This document shows positions 61,184 through 64,000 of a stretch of 64,000 nucleotides of DNA, piece by piece. Location of the stretch: NCBI RefSeq assembly GCF_000382425.1, contig NZ_KB908291.1:248001-312000 (forward strand), read 5' to 3'. Positions within the stretch are counted from its first letter, which is position 1, and each line of letters begins with the position of its first letter. The DNA comes from Empedobacter brevis NBRC 14943 = ATCC 43319 (lineage in GTDB: Bacteria; Bacteroidota; Bacteroidia; Flavobacteriales; Weeksellaceae). The notes under the pieces were generated by a model. The model had not been told where the DNA came from, made no database searches, and saw only the letters and a list, made by a program, of their open reading frames with translations. Made by a program: the position numbers and the translations under genes.

Positions 61184-62245
61184 CTATATTCCTACAAAAG
61201 TAAATGGTTTGGTTGCTGTGAAAAGCTGAGATGTTTCGCCTGCATAAGTTTCATTTTTACTTACACTTAATCTTTTTGTATTTGCACCTTTACTAAAATC
61301 TATTTTTTTAAGATCAACCCAAAATGTATTTGGTGTTTTAGTCGTTTCAAAATAGTAAACCAAGTTTTTATGATCTGAAACAGATCTCCATCTTGTAGAC
61401 GAAATATTAGGTTCTGTTTCTGACGAGATACCTAATGGAACAGATACATTTCGAATGACACTAAATGTACTTGCAATAGAAATTCGTGTATCTGTCGTTT
61501 GCGGAATAGCATTAATATAATATGAAGCTCTTACATAGCGGTCTGCGGCTCTATTTGTTCCTGGCAGCATAATTGTTCCCGGAATTCCTTTCCAATATTG
61601 ATTTATAGCTAATTGCTCCTCAAATAGGGGAGAATTTGTCATTACGGTATATGAAGGGTCGTGATGAATGTTTAATTTACCATTGACGTATTCGAAGATA
61701 GCGTTATCACCTTTAGAATCAGAAATTGAAAGATGCAAAGTTGTAAATTTTTGAGTTCCCGGAATATAATCGGAAACAATTACAAATTTCTCTTTTCTCA
61801 AATCATCAACAGCTTCTTTTACAGTTGCATAATTATCTAAAACATATTGTGCCCAAGCTGCAATTGTTACACCAGGTTTTGCTCCTTTAGGATCAAATTT
61901 TGGGTATTGACTTTCTACTAACCACAAAACATTTGCGACTAATCCTTTTTCGTTTATTCCATCTGTTGTCGCAATATCCCATGCGCTTGTAATGACACTT
62001 CCGTACTTTGAAGTCCATTTAACGGAATTATCTCCCACATTTCCTGTACGATCCAAACCTCTTGGAAATACCCAAATATTCGCATCTATTTCGTCTTTCC
62101 AATCCATAGAACGAGCGGTTATGACTGTATTGTCCGGACCTTTGTAGACAACTCTTGTACAAGCATCAAGTTTCGGAGACAATAAAAAAAGTAGGTTGGT
62201 AGAGAATAATGTTAAAGTCAATTTACTTAAAAAAATCTTTTTCAT
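61184..62245 (-). CDS. Periplasmic choloylglycine hydrolase/penicillin acylase-type Ntn hydrolase
   Basis: 353 aa from ATG 62245 (MKKIFLSKLTLTLFSTN); ATG 62269 is an alternative. The signal peptide ends ...KLDA and exposes the N-terminal nucleophile Cys in CTRVVYKG. Conserved residues of the family: Arg and Asp in ITARSMDW, Asn in MTNSPLFEEQL, and Arg in RAADRYVRASYY. Such enzymes deconjugate bile salts or hydrolyse N-acyl homoserine lactones and penicillins. The class here is the gram-negative periplasmic type; substrate unknown. The 258 bases upstream hold the terminator of the phosphatase gene. Confidence 0.88.
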   Translation of the reverse strand: MKKIFLSKLTLTLFSTNLLFLLSPKLDACTRVVYKGPDNTVITARSMDWKDEIDANIWVFPRGLDRTGNVGDNSVKWTSKYGSVITSAWDIATTDGINEKGLVANVLWLVESQYPKFDPKGAKPGVTIAAWAQYVLDNYATVKEAVDDLRKEKFVIVSDYIPGTQKFTTLHLSISDSKGDNAIFEYVNGKLNIHHDPSYTVMTNSPLFEEQLAINQYWKGIPGTIMLPGTNRAADRYVRASYYINAIPQTTDTRISIASTFSVIRNVSVPLGISSETEPNISSTRWRSVSDHKNLVYYFETTKTPNTFWVDLKKIDFSKGANTKRLSVSKNETYAGETSQLFTATKPFTFVGI

Positions 62246-62453
62246 TATTACGGGATTATTTGTTTGCATAAATTTAAGTATTATAATTGTTTTGTAACAT
62301 ACTATTTTAGCAATATTCATTTTTTTGTAATCCAATAAAAATAATAAAAAGACTATTGCTCATTAACCGCTCTATTTTAAAATCGTTTGCTTATGGTTAA
62401 TTCAACTCAATGAAAAGATGATAAAAATGGATTTTGCTTGATTTTCATAAAAT

Positions 62454-62484
62454 AAAAAAACGCTCCCAATTTGGGAGCGTTTTA
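62454..62484 (-). terminator. Terminator after the phosphatase gene
   Basis: AAAACGCTCCCAA pairs with TTGGGAGCGTTTT with a tiny loop, followed on the minus strand by a T-tract. Confidence 0.9.
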
Positions 62485-62504
62485 GAAATATATTTGTGAG
62501 AAGA

Positions 62505-64000
62505 TTACTTTTGATTGACTACTTCAGAAATAGGTTCTCCTATGTTTCCGTTTGGTTCTTCAATATGCAACAAAGCAGCTAAAGTAGGAGCGATGTCTGT
62601 CATGAAAACACGGTTATTGTTTTTTCCATGTTTAATTCCCCATCCCATTAAAACAAATGGAATATGCGCATCATAAGATCCCCATGTTCCGTGTGTTGTT
62701 CCGCCAGAATTTTGTTTTCCTCCATACCACTGAGGTTCCAAAATATATGTTATTGCACCACTGCGTTTGCGATTAAAACCATTAATCATGCGTTCTTTGA
62801 TAGTTGCAGGAATAGAAGCTTCTCCTATTTTGTCCATATCAGCGACAAAAGAAACACCATCTGTTTTTTGCATAAACTTAACAACTTCTTCTTTGATATT
62901 CTCTTCATCTAATTTATTTTGTTCGATAATTTGATAATTCAAATGAACTTGATAGTTTGATAATGAACGGACAATATCGGCTGATTTAAATTTTTCCTGC
63001 AGTTTAGAATTCAATGCTTTTTTTACTTCTCCTGTAGGAAAATACCCGGCATTTCCTTTTTTATCTTGAAAATATTTAGGATTGTGAGCGCCTCCATGAT
63101 CCGCAGTTAAAAAAACTAAATATTGCCCTTTTCCAACTTTTTGATCCAGATGATTAAATAATTCTTCTAAATCTTTATCTAAACGTAAATAAGTATCCTC
63201 TGTCTCGATAGTGTTTGGTGAAAATTGGTGCCCGACATAATCTGTAGAAGAAAAACTGACAGCTAGAAAATCTGTAATTCCTTTCTCATTTTGACCTAAT
63301 TTTTCCTGATCAATAATTTCTATTGCGATATCTTTTGTCAAAGAATTTCCGAAAGGAGTAGAGCGAATTAAACCTAAACCATTCGTTTTCTTTAATGCTT
63401 TCAAATCATAAGGAAATTGCATTTTATCCAATCCTTTATAATTTTCGCGGTAGGAATTTCCGTCTTTTTCACTTTGTACATAGGTATCAATTGGATAAAG
63501 TGTATTCCATTTATCTAAATATTTTTCAGCAACTTTTTTATCATTGAATTTTTGTAACCATTTTGGCAATTCATTCATATAAAAAGTACTTGAAATCCAA
63601 TTTCCGGATTCTCCGTCAAACCAAAAAGCAGCATCAGCAAAATGACCAGCAGGTAAGATTCCTCCACGATCTTTTAAAGAAACACCAAAAACCTTTGAGC
63701 GGAAATTAGTTGCTAATTTTAATTGGTCTGTTACGGTAGATGTCAATAAATTTTTTGGTGACATTTTTCCGGCTTTAGAAGTTGTTCCTACACCATTTAC
63801 AGCGTCGTCTTGTGTACAATACATTTCTTGGCCAGTTGCTTGAATGATAAAATCATTTCCCGCGATTCCATGAACAGCAGGAACAGAACCTGTATATATA
63901 GTACTGTGGCCTATTGCTGTATAAGTAGGAATATATGGAATATATGTATTTTCGTTACTAAAACCTTCGTTTAACATACGGTTAAAACCTCCCTGAGAAT
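62505..64000 (-). CDS. pafA: PafA-type alkaline phosphatase, 5' partial
   Basis: C-terminal about 495 residues of a secreted alkaline phosphatase of the PafA family; the gene runs off the right edge. Residues agree with the PafA active site in spacing: Thr nucleophile in PTYTAIGHS, Asn 21 residues later in AGNDF, and Lys and Arg in SLKDRGG. Metal ligands appear as Asp and His in STDYVGHQ, Asp-His in TADHGGAH, and His in GGTTHGTWG. PafA is a broad phosphomonoesterase active without phosphate repression in Bacteroidota. An internal ATG at 63977 is not the true start, since the frame continues upstream with GGFNR. Confidence 0.9.
   Translation of the reverse strand, partial: SQGGFNRMLNEGFSNENTYIPYIPTYTAIGHSTIYTGSVPAVHGIAGNDFIIQATGQEMYCTQDDAVNGVGTTSKAGKMSPKNLLTSTVTDQLKLATNFRSKVFGVSLKDRGGILPAGHFADAAFWFDGESGNWISSTFYMNELPKWLQKFNDKKVAEKYLDKWNTLYPIDTYVQSEKDGNSYRENYKGLDKMQFPYDLKALKKTNGLGLIRSTPFGNSLTKDIAIEIIDQEKLGQNEKGITDFLAVSFSSTDYVGHQFSPNTIETEDTYLRLDKDLEELFNHLDQKVGKGQYLVFLTADHGGAHNPKYFQDKKGNAGYFPTGEVKKALNSKLQEKFKSADIVRSLSNYQVHLNYQIIEQNKLDEENIKEEVVKFMQKTDGVSFVADMDKIGEASIPATIKERMINGFNRKRSGAITYILEPQWYGGKQNSGGTTHGTWGSYDAHIPFVLMGWGIKHGKNNNRVFMTDIAPTLAALLHIEEPNGNIGEPISEVVNQK

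Noticed and set aside
1-64000. tRNA, rRNA, insertion sequence, prophage or defence island
   Set aside because: No cloverleaf-like sequences, transposase or integrase motifs, inverted-repeat boundaries or defence-type genes were found by reading both strands; a tRNAscan or ISfinder run would be decisive.

Overview
The window is a 64 kb chromosomal segment of an AT-rich member of the Bacteroidota, most likely class Flavobacteriia and perhaps a Weeksellaceae-type genus such as Empedobacter (genus is inference). The evidence is the gene content (PorV2-like and DUF4835/PorD-like type IX secretion genes, Bacteroidota omega subunit and BamD, CarboxypepD-regulated TonB-type receptor, OstA-like protein), promoters of the form TAnnTTTG, many signal peptides ending in A-Q, and few Shine-Dalgarno sequences. 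No tRNA, rRNA, CRISPR array, insertion sequence or prophage was seen; the segment looks like stable chromosome with about 65 genes and short gaps.

Layout. 1-5 kb: the 3' part of a RelA/SpoT (p)ppGpp enzyme, then an amidohydrolase and two guanidine-modifying hydrolases, the second CtlX-like, forming a probable arginine/citrulline-type catabolic group. 5-13 kb: a helical-repeat protein, a YiaA/B membrane protein, a two-gene radical-SAM DNA repair/modification module, small hypotheticals, DoxX with a signal-peptide-bearing peptide deformylase, and an alpha/beta hydrolase. 13-18 kb: two paralogous long-chain acyl-CoA synthetases separated by an opposite-strand lipoprotein gene, flanked by a protein that looks like a caspase-like family member without its catalytic pair. 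18-30 kb: DUF4241 protein, DbpA-like helicase, Dabb protein, surface protein, methionine aminopeptidase, a YceI-YgiD-YceI set, an alanine/glycine symporter and UvrD/PcrA helicase. 30-40 kb: Fur regulator, Dyp peroxidase, OstA-like protein, class III aminotransferase, Tam-like methyltransferase, PEP-mutase-like protein, exonuclease, MiaA, MaoC hydratase, YkvA protein, SUI1/YciH factor.

40-54 kb: nucleoside phosphorylase, then a long minus-strand housekeeping run (bamD, rpoZ, coaBC, DUF4835, recN), ferritin with dapA, a small outer-membrane protein, HAD phosphatase, a membrane-anchored MutS homologue, FAH-family hydrolase, a DnaQ-type exonuclease and pssA. 54-64 kb: PorV2-like protein, TonB-type receptor, a decayed gene relic, 3-mercaptopyruvate-type sulfurtransferase, two outer-membrane proteins, a periplasmic choloylglycine-hydrolase-type enzyme and, running off the right edge, a PafA-type alkaline phosphatase.

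The points most worth a second look are: CoaBC with Asp125 and Ser158 where the E. coli enzyme has the catalytic Asn and Cys; an apparently exported peptide deformylase; the radical-SAM/TIGR03915-like DNA module; the Glu-to-Gln change in the cytosine-deaminase-like amidohydrolase; a pseudogene that can be read across at least three frameshifts; phased 10-bp repeats upstream of the PEP-mutase-like gene; and promoters placed so close to start codons that leaderless mRNAs are expected. I found no clearly new multi-gene defence or mobile system.
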